From positions 1-8,437 of the forward strand of contig JAGAQS010000186.1 in NCBI GenBank assembly GCA_017622635.1: 8,437 bases of DNA. Reading direction: 5' to 3'. Position numbers and translations under genes: made by a program. The stretch's first letter is position 1. Each line of letters opens with the position of its first letter. Source of the stretch: Ruminococcus sp. (GTDB lineage: Bacteria; Bacillota; Clostridia; Oscillospirales; Ruminococcaceae). The notes under the pieces were generated by a model, which was not told the origin of the DNA, searched no databases, and saw only the letters and a list, made by a program, of their open reading frames with translations. Shown piece by piece: positions 1 through 5,378 of this stretch.

Positions 1-1
1 C

Positions 2-34
2 ATCAAGGAAATCGACAAATTCATAGTAAAATAA
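2..34 (+). CDS. Probable 3' end of a gene entering from the left (partial)
   Basis: Frame 2 of the first bases reads IKEIDKFIVK followed by a TAA stop. Only ten codons are visible, so the product cannot be named. The charged, lysine-rich ending is typical of a protein C-terminus, and a strong rho-independent terminator begins 16 bases after the stop, which supports a real gene ending here. The other forward frames could also be read through this stretch, so the frame assignment rests mainly on the well-placed stop and terminator. Confidence 0.45.
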   Translation: MKEIDKFIVK

Positions 35-50
35 ATATACATCAGATATT

Positions 51-90
51 AAAGGGATTCGGTTTTTTTAAAAGCCGTATCCCTTTTTTT
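51..90 (+). terminator. Strong rho-independent terminator
   Basis: AAAGGGAT (51-58) pairs with ATCCCTTT (79-86). After one T-T mismatch, CGG (60-62) pairs with CCG (75-77), and a T-rich/A-rich extension (63-66 with 71-74, one G-T pair) closes a four-base loop. A run of seven T (84-90) follows on the plus strand. It closes the gene ending at 34 and insulates the DUF378 gene from it. Confidence 0.85.
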
Positions 91-115
91 GACATATACG
101 GCTTATTTCCATAAT
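89..115 (+). promoter_or_regulatory. Weak candidate promoter for the DUF378 gene
   Basis: An exact TTGACA (89-94) overlaps the end of the terminator T-run. It is followed after a short 15-base spacer by CATAAT (110-115), a five-of-six match to the -10 box. The spacer is below the optimum of 17. An alternative is the extended -10 TGcAATAAT at 151-159 with only a poor -35 near 131; it would place the transcript start close to 166, at the first inverted-repeat arm. I cannot choose between them from sequence alone. Confidence 0.3.
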
Positions 116-164
116 TTTCTCCCGAACCTCTGAATATTTCGGTTTCTTCATGCAATAATAGATT

Positions 165-225
165 CAGACGCATGATTCTGTTGGCAAATGTTTTTCAAAG
201 TGGTTTGCCAATGAAAAAACGTCTG
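165..225 (+). promoter_or_regulatory. Nested inverted repeats upstream of the DUF378 gene (leader structure or operator)
   Basis: Two perfect inverted repeats are nested. The outer one is CAGACG (165-170) with CGTCTG (220-225). The inner one is TTGGCAAA (181-188) with TTTGCCAA (204-211), leaving a 15-base loop. The internal loop is 10 bases on the 5' side and 8 on the 3' side. There is no T-run after it, so it is not an intrinsic terminator. It lies 33 bases before the DUF378 start codon and ends 18 bases before its ribosome site. It could be a folded 5' leader or a protein-binding palindrome; I do not recognise it as a known riboswitch class. The rest of the gene-free stretch 91-257 shows nothing else clear. 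Confidence 0.5.
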
Positions 226-257
226 TAAAAAATCCCGAATAAAGAGGTGTTCTCAAT

Positions 258-473
258 ATGTGGGACAAACTGGCACTTATTCTCCTTATAATCGGGGGAA
301 TAAACTGGGGACTGGTCGGCATTTTTGAATTTGATCTTGTTGCATGGCTTTTTGGCGGTGCAGGAAGTCTTTTAAGCCGAACCGTTTATATTCTTGTAGC
401 AATATCGGCTGTATGGTGTATCTCTCTTCTTTTCAGAAAAGACGAGGCAATAGCATACAACGGAAGCCGGTAA
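258..473 (+). CDS. DUF378 family small membrane protein
   Basis: A 71-residue protein with two predicted transmembrane helices, roughly residues 5-23 and 42-59, joined by a short loop with FEFDLVAWLFGG. The GGINWGLVG segment (residues 13-21) inside the first helix is the hallmark of the DUF378 family of small bacterial membrane proteins, whose molecular role is unknown. The C-terminus is short and polar. The start is ATG with GAGGTG (244-249) eight bases upstream, a good ribosome site. The length fits the family. It appears to be a single-gene unit: a strong terminator lies upstream at 51-90 and two hairpins lie downstream, beyond which the rpsR operon converges on it. The structured region at 165-225 may regulate it. 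Family assignment is confident; function is not known. Confidence 0.85.
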   Translation: MWDKLALILLIIGGINWGLVGIFEFDLVAWLFGGAGSLLSRTVYILVAISAVWCISLLFRKDEAIAYNGSR

Positions 474-483
474 AAATCCCCTG

Positions 484-510
484 ACGCTCCTTTGATGCCG
501 TAAGGAGCGT
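484..510 (+). terminator. Hairpin after the DUF378 gene (weak terminator)
   Basis: ACGCTCCTT (484-492) pairs perfectly with AAGGAGCGT (502-510) across a nine-base loop, eleven bases after the DUF378 stop. Only three T follow on the plus strand (510-512), so termination here would be weak. It may act with the second hairpin at 524-554 or protect the 3' end of the mRNA. Confidence 0.5.
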
Positions 511-523
511 TTACATAAAAAAC

Positions 524-554
524 AAAAAAAGGGAGGTTTCAAGCCTCCCCTTTT
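524..554 (-). terminator. Terminator of the rpsF-ssb-rpsR operon, probably bidirectional
   Basis: GGGAGG (531-536) pairs with CCTCCC (544-549). Read on the minus strand, the stem is followed by seven T (the A-run 524-530 on the plus strand), a strong intrinsic terminator eleven bases after the rpsR stop codon. On the plus strand the stem is followed by C and four T (551-554), so it probably also stops DUF378 transcripts. Confidence 0.85.
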
Positions 555-564
555 ACGTTTATAA

Positions 565-819
565 TCAGTCGCTGATATAAGGGAGAAGCGCAATCTGTCT
601 TGCTCTCTTTACTGCTACTGTAAGTTCACGCTGATGATATGCACAAGTACCTGTTACACGTCTGGGGAGAATCTTAGCTCTCTCAGTCATGCACTTTCTG
701 AGCTTTGCAAGGTCCTTATAGTCAATTCTCTCAATTCTGTCCGCACAGAACATACATACTTTCTTGCGGGGTTTCTTTGAGGGACGGGAATTTCTTTCCT
801 TTTCCATATTAAAACTCAC
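565..819 (-). CDS. rpsR: Small-subunit ribosomal protein bS18, zinc-ribbon (C+) form
   Basis: An 84-residue basic protein recognisable as S18 from [24 protein letters not shown] and the C-terminal [11 protein letters not shown]. It binds the 30S platform beside S6. It carries C22, C25 (CMFC), C59 and H62 (CAYH), the ligand pattern of the zinc-binding form of S18, unlike the Cys-poor form such as that of Bacillus subtilis. It is the last gene of rpsF-ssb-rpsR, 51 bases after ssb, with a terminator eleven bases downstream. The start is uncertain. GTG at 819-817 gives the N-terminus [13 protein letters not shown] at 807-805 would give 80 residues. Neither has a normally spaced ribosome site: the clear AAAGGAG lies at 842-848, 22 bases before the GTG, with a hairpin between. 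Confidence 0.93.
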   Translation of the reverse strand: MSFNMEKERNSRPSKKPRKKVCMFCADRIERIDYKDLAKLRKCMTERAKILPRRVTGTCAYHQRELTVAVKRARQIALLPYISD

Positions 820-848
820 ACGCCGTTAAAGACGTGATACACTCCTTT
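819..848 (-). promoter_or_regulatory. rpsR ribosome site separated from the start by a hairpin
   Basis: On the minus strand AAAGGAG (848-842) is the only strong Shine-Dalgarno match before rpsR, 22 bases from the GTG start and 34 from the alternative ATG. In between, CACGTC (836-831) pairs with GGCGTG (824-819), with one G-T pair, around the loop TTTAAC. The stem ends at the first base of the GTG. Folding would shorten the gap and place the start at the stem's foot. A weak GTGAG at 819-815 could serve the ATG at 807. Confidence 0.45.
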
Positions 849-870
849 CGTAAATAGTTGATTTTTTCAC

Positions 871-1386
871 TCAGAACGGAACATCGCCGTCACTGAGGAT
901 TTCCTCGTAATCGTTAAGATTGCCATAAGACATACTGTCATTATTATTGTTTGGTGCTGATGACTGCTGAGGAGCAGAATTATTATTGTTATTATAATTA
1001 TTCTGTGACGGAGCAGAATAAGCGTTGTTATTGTTGTAACCGCCGTTTGTTCCGCTTTCGGACTTTGAACCTGCAAATTCGACATTATCAACCTGAACTG
1101 TATATGAATAATGCATAACGTCAGGGTGGTTTCTGTCCTGATAATTATCCTGTCTGAGTTCACCTTCAACGCAAATCATACTGCCCTTGTTAAAGTAGCG
1201 GTTAATAAACTCTGCCGTCTGTCTCCACGCTATACATCTTATAAAATCAGCCTGTCTTTCACCGGTCTGCTTATTTACAAATTTACGGTTAACAGCTACG
1301 CTGAAACTGCATGAAGAAACACCGCTCGGTGTCTGACGAAGTTCAGGGTCAGCAGTAAGCCTGCCCATTAAAATAACTTTATTCAT
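871..1386 (-). CDS. ssb: Single-stranded DNA-binding protein SSB
   Basis: A 171-residue SSB that coats single-stranded DNA in replication, recombination and repair. Residues 1 to about 105 form the OB fold: MNKVILMGRLTADPELR start, the FSVAVNR strand, DFIRCIAWRQTAEF, then KGSMICVEGELR. Residues about 107-150 are a low-complexity linker rich in Asn, Ser, Gln and Pro. The C-terminal tip LSDGDVPF is the acidic tail ending in PF that recruits partner proteins, with DGDVPF in place of the more common DDDIPF. The start is ATG with AAGGAGG (1394-1400) seven bases upstream. It sits between rpsF and rpsR, 31 bases after rpsF, the standard bacterial operon order. This is most likely the main replicative SSB. 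Confidence 0.96.
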   Translation of the reverse strand: MNKVILMGRLTADPELRQTPSGVSSCSFSVAVNRKFVNKQTGERQADFIRCIAWRQTAEFINRYFNKGSMICVEGELRQDNYQDRNHPDVMHYSYTVQVDNVEFAGSKSESGTNGGYNNNNAYSAPSQNNYNNNNNSAPQQSSAPNNNNDSMSYGNLNDYEEILSDGDVPF

Positions 1387-1417
1387 TTGACCGCCTCCTT
1401 AAAATAAAAACAAATAA

Positions 1418-1717
1418 TTATTCAGCAATAACAGTAACGAGTGAACGGAGAACGCCGTCGGTAATATTGAGACGTCTTGAAAGTTCAGCCGGATATTCGG
1501 GCTTTGATTCAAAAGTATAGATTACATAGTAACCTTCTGTTTCGTCCTCAATAGGATATGCAAGCTTACGCTTACCCCAATCTTCATTGACTTCAACAGC
1601 TTCTGCGTGTCTTTCGATTCTCTCCTTGAACTTTTCAACAAGAGCCTTCATGGGTTCTTCGCCGTTCTTGAGGCTGAAAACAACCATTACTTCATACTTA
1701 GCGGATAACTTTGCCAT
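1418..1717 (-). CDS. rpsF: Small-subunit ribosomal protein bS6
   Basis: A 99-residue protein of normal S6 length. S6-type features are KYEVMVVFSLKNGEE at the first strand, the EDWGKRKLAYPIEDETEGYYVIYTFES core, and the SRRLNITDGVLRSLVTV C-terminal segment. In the 30S platform S6 pairs with S18, encoded two genes downstream, and the pair can bind rpsF leader RNA in several bacteria. The start is ATG, with a full-strength AAGGAGGT (1734-1727) nine bases upstream. It is the first gene of the operon, expressed from the promoter at 1801-1829 with a leader of about 77 bases that folds next to the ribosome site. Confidence 0.96.
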   Translation of the reverse strand: MAKLSAKYEVMVVFSLKNGEEPMKALVEKFKERIERHAEAVEVNEDWGKRKLAYPIEDETEGYYVIYTFESKPEYPAELSRRLNITDGVLRSLVTVIAE

Positions 1718-1736
1718 TTCAGATACACCTCCTTCT

Positions 1737-1775
1737 GGATTCTGCCCGTCAACTCACTGCGGGCAAGGATAACCC
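1737..1775 (-). promoter_or_regulatory. Structured rpsF leader, candidate S6:S18 autoregulatory element
   Basis: In the minus-strand transcript an outer stem GGGUU (1775-1771) with AAUCC (1741-1737, one G-U pair) encloses an inner stem GCCCG (1764-1760) with CGGGC (1748-1744). The inner loop has eleven bases. The internal loop is asymmetric: AUCCUU on one side and AG on the other. An alternative pairing, CGGG (1776-1773) with CCCG (1763-1760), would compete with the inner stem. The 3' foot ends two bases before the AAGGAGGT ribosome site. Autoregulatory rpsF leaders bound by S6:S18 are known. I infer the same role here from position and shape and have not matched it to the family consensus. 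Confidence 0.5.
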
Positions 1776-1800
1776 GTACCGCTTGTCACGATACTTGTCT

Positions 1801-1829
1801 ATTATATCACATATTTCCTGAAATGTCAA
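1801..1829 (-). promoter_or_regulatory. Consensus sigma-A promoter of rpsF-ssb-rpsR
   Basis: On the minus strand TTGACA (1829-1824) and TATAAT (1806-1801) are both exact and separated by exactly 17 bases. The TGA just before the -10 adds an extended -10. The predicted transcript start is near 1794, giving a leader of about 77 bases to rpsF. This strength fits a ribosomal protein operon. Confidence 0.9.
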
Positions 1830-1861
1830 GCGATTTAAGAAAAAAATTCCGAAAAAAAGTA

Positions 1862-1890
1862 TTGACAACAAACAGCATGAGTGATATAAT
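1862..1890 (+). promoter_or_regulatory. Consensus sigma-A promoter of folC
   Basis: TTGACA (1862-1867) and TATAAT (1885-1890) are exact, with a 17-base spacer and an extended -10 TGA (1882-1884). The transcript start should fall near 1897, about 28 bases before the folC ATG at 1925. It stands back to back with the rpsF promoter; 32 bases separate the two -35 boxes. That gap holds two seven-A runs (1840-1846 and 1852-1858) that could serve as a shared UP-like element. Confidence 0.9.
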
Positions 1891-1924
1891 TTCATATTAT
1901 TTATTGAGAAAGAATGTGCGGAAA

Positions 1925-3202
1925 ATGACATATAAAGAATCATCGGAATATCTGAAAAAAACTTCACAGCGTGGTATCTGTCTCGGACTGGAGAGAATAA
2001 CCGTTCTGACGGAACGTCTCGGAAATCCGCAGGATAAAGTAAAAACCATTCACGTTGCGGGAACTAACGGCAAGGGTTCATTCATTGCAATGCTTACTTC
2101 AGTGCTGAAAAATGCAGGTTATAGGGTCGGAAGTTTTTCCTCACCTGCCATAACAAAAACAACTGACAGTTTCCGTATAGACTGCAACAAAATTGCTGAA
2201 AATGAATTTGCGGAAATAATGTGTGACGTTTCAGAAATATGCGAAGAAATGGACGACAATCCGACTGAATTTGAAAAACTTACTGCCGTTGCATTTGAAA
2301 TGTTTGTAAGAAAAAAATGTGACATTGCCGTTGTGGAGTGCGGAATGGGCGGAGACCTTGACTCAACAAACGTCATTTCCTCTCCCCTGCTGTCAGTTAT
2401 AACAAACGTACAGAAAGACCACTGTGATTTTTTAGGAAACACAATCGAAGAAATAGCCTCACACAAGGCAGGTATAATAAAACACGGCAGACCCGTATTT
2501 TTCGGCGGTGAAGATATTCCCGAAATCATAGTAAAAACCGCACAACAAAAGTCCTCCGAACTTTTCACGGCTGACTGGTCGGATATATTGTTTAATTATC
2601 CCGAATCGGTCTGTACACTCTCAGGCACACAGTTTTCATACAAAGGCATGAAAATAAATCTGTCACTTCTCGGTACTTATCAGCTGAACAACGCCGTAAA
2701 CGTCCTGAACTGTATTGAAATTCTGAAAAATCAGGGACTTGATATTCCGTACAAGGCAGTAAAAGACGGTCTGGAAAATGTCAGGTGGCACGGACGTTTT
2801 GAAATCCTCCGTAAAAATCCGCTTGTAATATTTGACGGTTCACACAATCCCGATGGCATAAAACGTACTGCCGAAAGCCTTGAACTCTATTTCGGAAAAA
2901 AACGTGTTGTTCTTCTTGTCGGAGTAATGGCGGACAAGGAATACAGTTTATATGCCGATATTCTCGGAAAATATACCGAATGTGTTTTCACGGTCATGCC
3001 CGATAATCCACGTTCACTTGACTGTCAGACGCTTGCGGGAACTTTTTCGGAAAAAGGAATACCTGCCTGTGCCTTTCACGAACTTGAATGGGGCGTACAG
3101 TCTGCGTATTCCTATGCCAGAGAAAAAAATTTACCGCTTGTTGCACTGGGTTCACTGTATATGTACAGGGAGTTTACAGAGGCACTTGACAAAATTTCCT
3201 GA
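1925..3202 (+). CDS. folC: Folylpolyglutamate synthase / dihydrofolate synthase FolC
   Basis: A 425-residue Mur-ligase-fold enzyme that adds glutamate to dihydropteroate or folates using ATP. The P-loop is GTNGKGS (46-52). Next comes VECGMGGDLDSTN (137-149), the counterpart of the common GGRLDATN motif, with Asp in place of Arg. Then DHCDFLGNTIEEIASHKAGI (165-184) contains the metal and carbamyl-lysine region. LLGTYQLNNA is at 248-257 and FDGSHNPDG at 303-311 in the C-terminal domain. The open frame extends further upstream, but that part covers the promoter at 1862-1890, so ATG 1925 is preferred and matches the family N-terminus MTYKESSEYL. The ribosome site is weak. GTG at 1916 (428 residues) is an alternative. 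It converges on coaX with a three-base gap. One gene with both activities, or only FPGS activity, is possible. Confidence 0.93.
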   Translation: MTYKESSEYLKKTSQRGICLGLERITVLTERLGNPQDKVKTIHVAGTNGKGSFIAMLTSVLKNAGYRVGSFSSPAITKTTDSFRIDCNKIAENEFAEIMCDVSEICEEMDDNPTEFEKLTAVAFEMFVRKKCDIAVVECGMGGDLDSTNVISSPLLSVITNVQKDHCDFLGNTIEEIASHKAGIIKHGRPVFFGGEDIPEIIVKTAQQKSSELFTADWSDILFNYPESVCTLSGTQFSYKGMKINLSLLGTYQLNNAVNVLNCIEILKNQGLDIPYKAVKDGLENVRWHGRFEILRKNPLVIFDGSHNPDGIKRTAESLELYFGKKRVVLLVGVMADKEYSLYADILGKYTECVFTVMPDNPRSLDCQTLAGTFSEKGIPACAFHELEWGVQSAYSYAREKNLPLVALGSLYMYREFTEALDKIS

Positions 3203-3205
3203 ACT

Positions 3206-3982
3206 TTATTTACGGGACTTGTTTTTTCTGTAAATAACAGTAAGACCCTTTATCAACAGACTTTTGTCAAGAATAATATCACGTCTGCACAGCGGTAAAA
3301 CAAGTTCGGCAAGTCCGCCCGTTGCAACTACCGTACACTTTTCACCGATTTCCTCTTCAATACGTTCAATAATACCGTCCAAAGCACAGGCGTTAGAGTA
3401 CATCATACCGCTTTTCATACAGTCAATGGTATTAGTACCGATTACTTTTTCAGGAACTTCAAAATTTATTTTGGGAAGCTGTGCGGTTTTTGCGGTAAGT
3501 GCATTTGTAGCCGTTCCCATTCCCGCAATTATAAGACCACCAAGGTAATTTTTATTCTTGTCAACTACCGAAACGGTTGTAGCCGTTCCCATGTCAATAA
3601 TAATCTGCGGTACTGAATACTGATTTATACCTGCCACAGCGTCAACAACCTGGTCACTTCCGAGCTGTGCAGGGTTGTCAATAAGTATATTGAGACCCGT
3701 TTTCACTCCCGGACCTACTGTCATTATATCAATACCGAAAAGTTTTTTTACAGCCTGAATTACCGTTCCTGCCACCGACGGCACAACAGATGACATAATA
3801 GCGTCATCTATATCCGATGTGCTGAAATTATTCATTTCAAGAATATTTCTGATAAGCACGGCGTACTCGGTTGACGTTGCGTTATGATTCGTCGAAATTC
3901 TTTCAAAAAGTACGACTTCACCTTTATCGTTCACACAACCGAAAACTATATTTGTATTTCCTATATCTACAGCTAAAAGCAT
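3206..3982 (-). CDS. coaX: Type III pantothenate kinase CoaX, atypical active-site motif
   Basis: A 258-residue ASKHA-fold kinase, the usual length, for the first step of CoA synthesis (pantothenate to 4'-phosphopantothenate). Visible motifs are the phosphate-1 loop DIGNTN (6-11), GPGVKTGLN (90-98), DMGTATT (130-136), GTNTIDCMKSG (182-192) and ATGGLA (220-225). The motif usually read as GADR is GSDQ here (108-111): the catalytic Asp (D110) is kept and the Arg is replaced by Gln. The usual IxPG segment after GG reads IIAG (151-154). The start is ATG 3982 with GGAGG (3997-3993) ten bases upstream. The longer open frame to 4084 covers the promoter and is rejected. It is divergent from coaBC, the next cytosolic enzymes of the same pathway, and convergent with folC. 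Confidence 0.9.
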   Translation of the reverse strand: MLLAVDIGNTNIVFGCVNDKGEVVLFERISTNHNATSTEYAVLIRNILEMNNFSTSDIDDAIMSSVVPSVAGTVIQAVKKLFGIDIMTVGPGVKTGLNILIDNPAQLGSDQVVDAVAGINQYSVPQIIIDMGTATTVSVVDKNKNYLGGLIIAGMGTATNALTAKTAQLPKINFEVPEKVIGTNTIDCMKSGMMYSNACALDGIIERIEEEIGEKCTVVATGGLAELVLPLCRRDIILDKSLLIKGLTVIYRKNKSRK

Positions 3983-4016
3983 AATTATTTTACCTCCATA
4001 CATGAGTATCAAAACA

Positions 4017-4025
4017 ATTATAACA
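4017..4025 (-). promoter_or_regulatory. Extended -10 promoter for coaX
   Basis: On the minus strand TGTTATAAT (4025-4017) is a full extended -10 (TGn plus TATAAT). The hexamer 17 bases upstream is TGGATT (4045-4040), a poor -35 with three matches, so recognition would depend on the extended -10. Predicted start is near 4010, about 28 bases before the coaX ATG. Confidence 0.6.
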
Positions 4026-4068
4026 TATCTTTTCATAAAAATCCATATATTTACGAAAATAATTATAA

Positions 4069-4084
4069 TTGACAAAAAAGTCAA
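4069..4084. repeat. Short palindrome over the coaBC -35 box
   Basis: TTGAC (4069-4073), six A (4074-4079), GTCAA (4080-4084) form a perfect five-base inverted repeat that includes the -35 hexamer of coaBC and sits between the two divergent promoters. It may be an operator. It is short, and half of it is fixed by the -35 consensus, so chance is a real possibility. Confidence 0.3.
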
Positions 4085-4097
4085 TATACTGTAAAAT
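4069..4097 (+). promoter_or_regulatory. Sigma-A promoter of coaBC
   Basis: Exact TTGACA (4069-4074), a 17-base spacer, and TAAAAT (4092-4097, five of six). The expected start is near 4104, giving a leader of about 30 bases. The ribosome site AAGGAGA (4117-4123) is ten bases before the coaBC ATG at 4134. Confidence 0.8.
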
Positions 4098-4133
4098 ATT
4101 AATATAGTTTCATAAAAAGGAGAATATAACTAT

Positions 4134-5330
4134 ATGCTTAAAGGAAAAACCGTACTGCTCGGAGTTTCAGGTTCTATAGCAGTATATAAAATATGCAACC
4201 TCGCAAGAATGTTAACAAAACTCGGTGCGGACGTTCACGTTGCAATGACACCAAATTCAACAAATTTCGTACACCCTCTTACTTTTGAGACACTCACACA
4301 GCACAAGTGCCTTATAGATACTTTTGACCGTAATTTTGAGTACAGCGTTGAACACGTTTCAATTGCAAAGAAAGCCGACGTTGTAATGATTGCACCTGCT
4401 TCCGCCAACGTCATCGGAAAAATAGCAAGCGGTATTGCCGACGATATGCTTACAACTACAGTTATGGCGTGTACCTGTAAAAAAATAATAGCACCCGCAA
4501 TGAACCACAATATGTTACACAATCCGATAGTGCAGGACAATATAAATAAATTAAAAAAATTCGGCTATGAAATAGTTCCCACAGTAAACGGTATGCTTGC
4601 CAACCGTGATATTGGTGACGGAAAACTTCCCGACGAAGAAACGTTACTTGAATATATAATCCGTGAAATTGCCTTTGAAAAAGATTTGCAGGGAAAGAAA
4701 ATTCTTGTGACGGCAGGTGCGACACGTGAGAACATTGACCCCGTGCGTTTTATAACAAACCATTCAAGCGGAAAAATGGGTTTTGCAATTGCACGTAATG
4801 CCATGCTGAGAGGTGCGGACGTGACCGTTGTTGCAGGACACACAGATGTTGAACCGCCTATGTTTGTAAATTTAATAAAGGCAGAAACGGCAGAAGATAT
4901 GTTCAGGGAAGTGACCGAACGTCAGGCAGACTTTGATATTATAATAAAGTCCGCAGCCGTTGCCGACTACACACCCGTTACAACCGCCGACAACAAAATA
5001 AAAAAATCTGACGGTGATATGAGTATCCCCCTCAAAAGAACCAAAGACATTCTTAAATATTTGGGTGAACACAAACTCGACGGTCAGGTTATATGCGGTT
5101 TTTCAATGGAGACGGAAAACGTTGTTGAAAATTCAAGAAAAAAACTCACATCTAAAAATTGTGACATGATTTGTGCAAACTCCCTTAAAACCGACGGGGC
5201 AGGTTTCGGCACGGATACAAATGTAGTAACGCTTATAACTCACGACAATACGGAACAGCTTGAAATAATGTCAAAATCCGAAGTTGCCGGAATCATTCTT
5301 ACAAGGCTTAAAAAGTTGTGTGACAGATAA
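4134..5330 (+). CDS. coaBC: CoaBC: phosphopantothenoylcysteine decarboxylase / phosphopantothenate-cysteine ligase
   Basis: A 398-residue fusion of normal length. The N-terminal flavoprotein half (1 to about 180) has GVSGSIAVYK (10-19), the active-site His in EHVSIAKKAD (H74), APASAN (87-92) and PAMNHNM (121-127, N124). The C-terminal ligase half (about 186-398) has VTAGATRENIDPVRFITNH (192-210), SSGKMG, SAAVADY (273-279), KIKK (288-291) and GFSMET (322-327). It converts 4'-phosphopantothenate plus Cys to PPC with CTP, then decarboxylates it. The odd point is the substrate clamp: the usual ACGDxGxGRM reads ANRDIGDGKL here (156-165), so the catalytic Cys is Asn157. The ligase half looks intact. 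The start is ATG with AAGGAGA upstream. It is divergent from coaX and directly followed by the aroC promoter. Confidence 0.93.
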   Translation: MLKGKTVLLGVSGSIAVYKICNLARMLTKLGADVHVAMTPNSTNFVHPLTFETLTQHKCLIDTFDRNFEYSVEHVSIAKKADVVMIAPASANVIGKIASGIADDMLTTTVMACTCKKIIAPAMNHNMLHNPIVQDNINKLKKFGYEIVPTVNGMLANRDIGDGKLPDEETLLEYIIREIAFEKDLQGKKILVTAGATRENIDPVRFITNHSSGKMGFAIARNAMLRGADVTVVAGHTDVEPPMFVNLIKAETAEDMFREVTERQADFDIIIKSAAVADYTPVTTADNKIKKSDGDMSIPLKRTKDILKYLGEHKLDGQVICGFSMETENVVENSRKKLTSKNCDMICANSLKTDGAGFGTDTNVVTLITHDNTEQLEIMSKSEVAGIILTRLKKLCDR

Positions 5331-5359
5331 TTGACACATCAGGCAATTTGTGTTATAAT
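5331..5359 (+). promoter_or_regulatory. Perfect extended -10 promoter of aroC
   Basis: Exact TTGACA (5331-5336) begins at the base right after the coaBC stop codon. A 17-base spacer and exact TATAAT (5354-5359) follow, with an extended -10 TGT (5351-5353). The predicted start is near 5366, only about 13 bases before the aroC start codon. No terminator separates coaBC from aroC, so aroC can be read both from here and by read-through. Confidence 0.88.
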
Positions 5360-5378
5360 TTCGTGGGAGATGATTTTT

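Noticed and set aside
172..228. 18-codon open frame (MILLANVFQ... ending TAA) in the DUF378 leader
   Set aside because: No ribosome site precedes the ATG and its bases coincide with the inverted-repeat arms; more likely a by-product of the structure, though a leader peptide cannot be excluded.
818..842. Eight-codon GTG frame starting inside the AAAGGAG before rpsR
   Set aside because: The start overlaps its own ribosome site, so normal initiation is unlikely.
930..1035. Trinucleotide-like ATT/GTT repeats in ssb
   Set aside because: These are Asn codons of the low-complexity SSB linker, typical of the protein, not an independent repeat element or CRISPR.
1823..1924. N-terminal extension of folC in the same frame
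   Set aside because: It covers the consensus promoter at 1862-1890, so it cannot be translated from that transcript, and the family N-terminus begins at the ATG at 1925.
2119..2568. Long antisense frames inside folC, coaBC and aroC
   Set aside because: They lie wholly opposite well-conserved enzymes, lack recognisable family features and have no supported ribosome sites or promoters.
3186..3214. TTGACA at 3186-3191 at the end of folC
   Set aside because: The hexamer 17 bases later is TTTACG, not a -10 box, and no plus-strand gene follows.
3983..4084. Hydrophobic N-terminal extension of coaX resembling a membrane segment
   Set aside because: It is AT-rich intergenic DNA containing the coaX -10 box; the true start at 3982 has a good ribosome site and a standard DIGNTN N-terminus.
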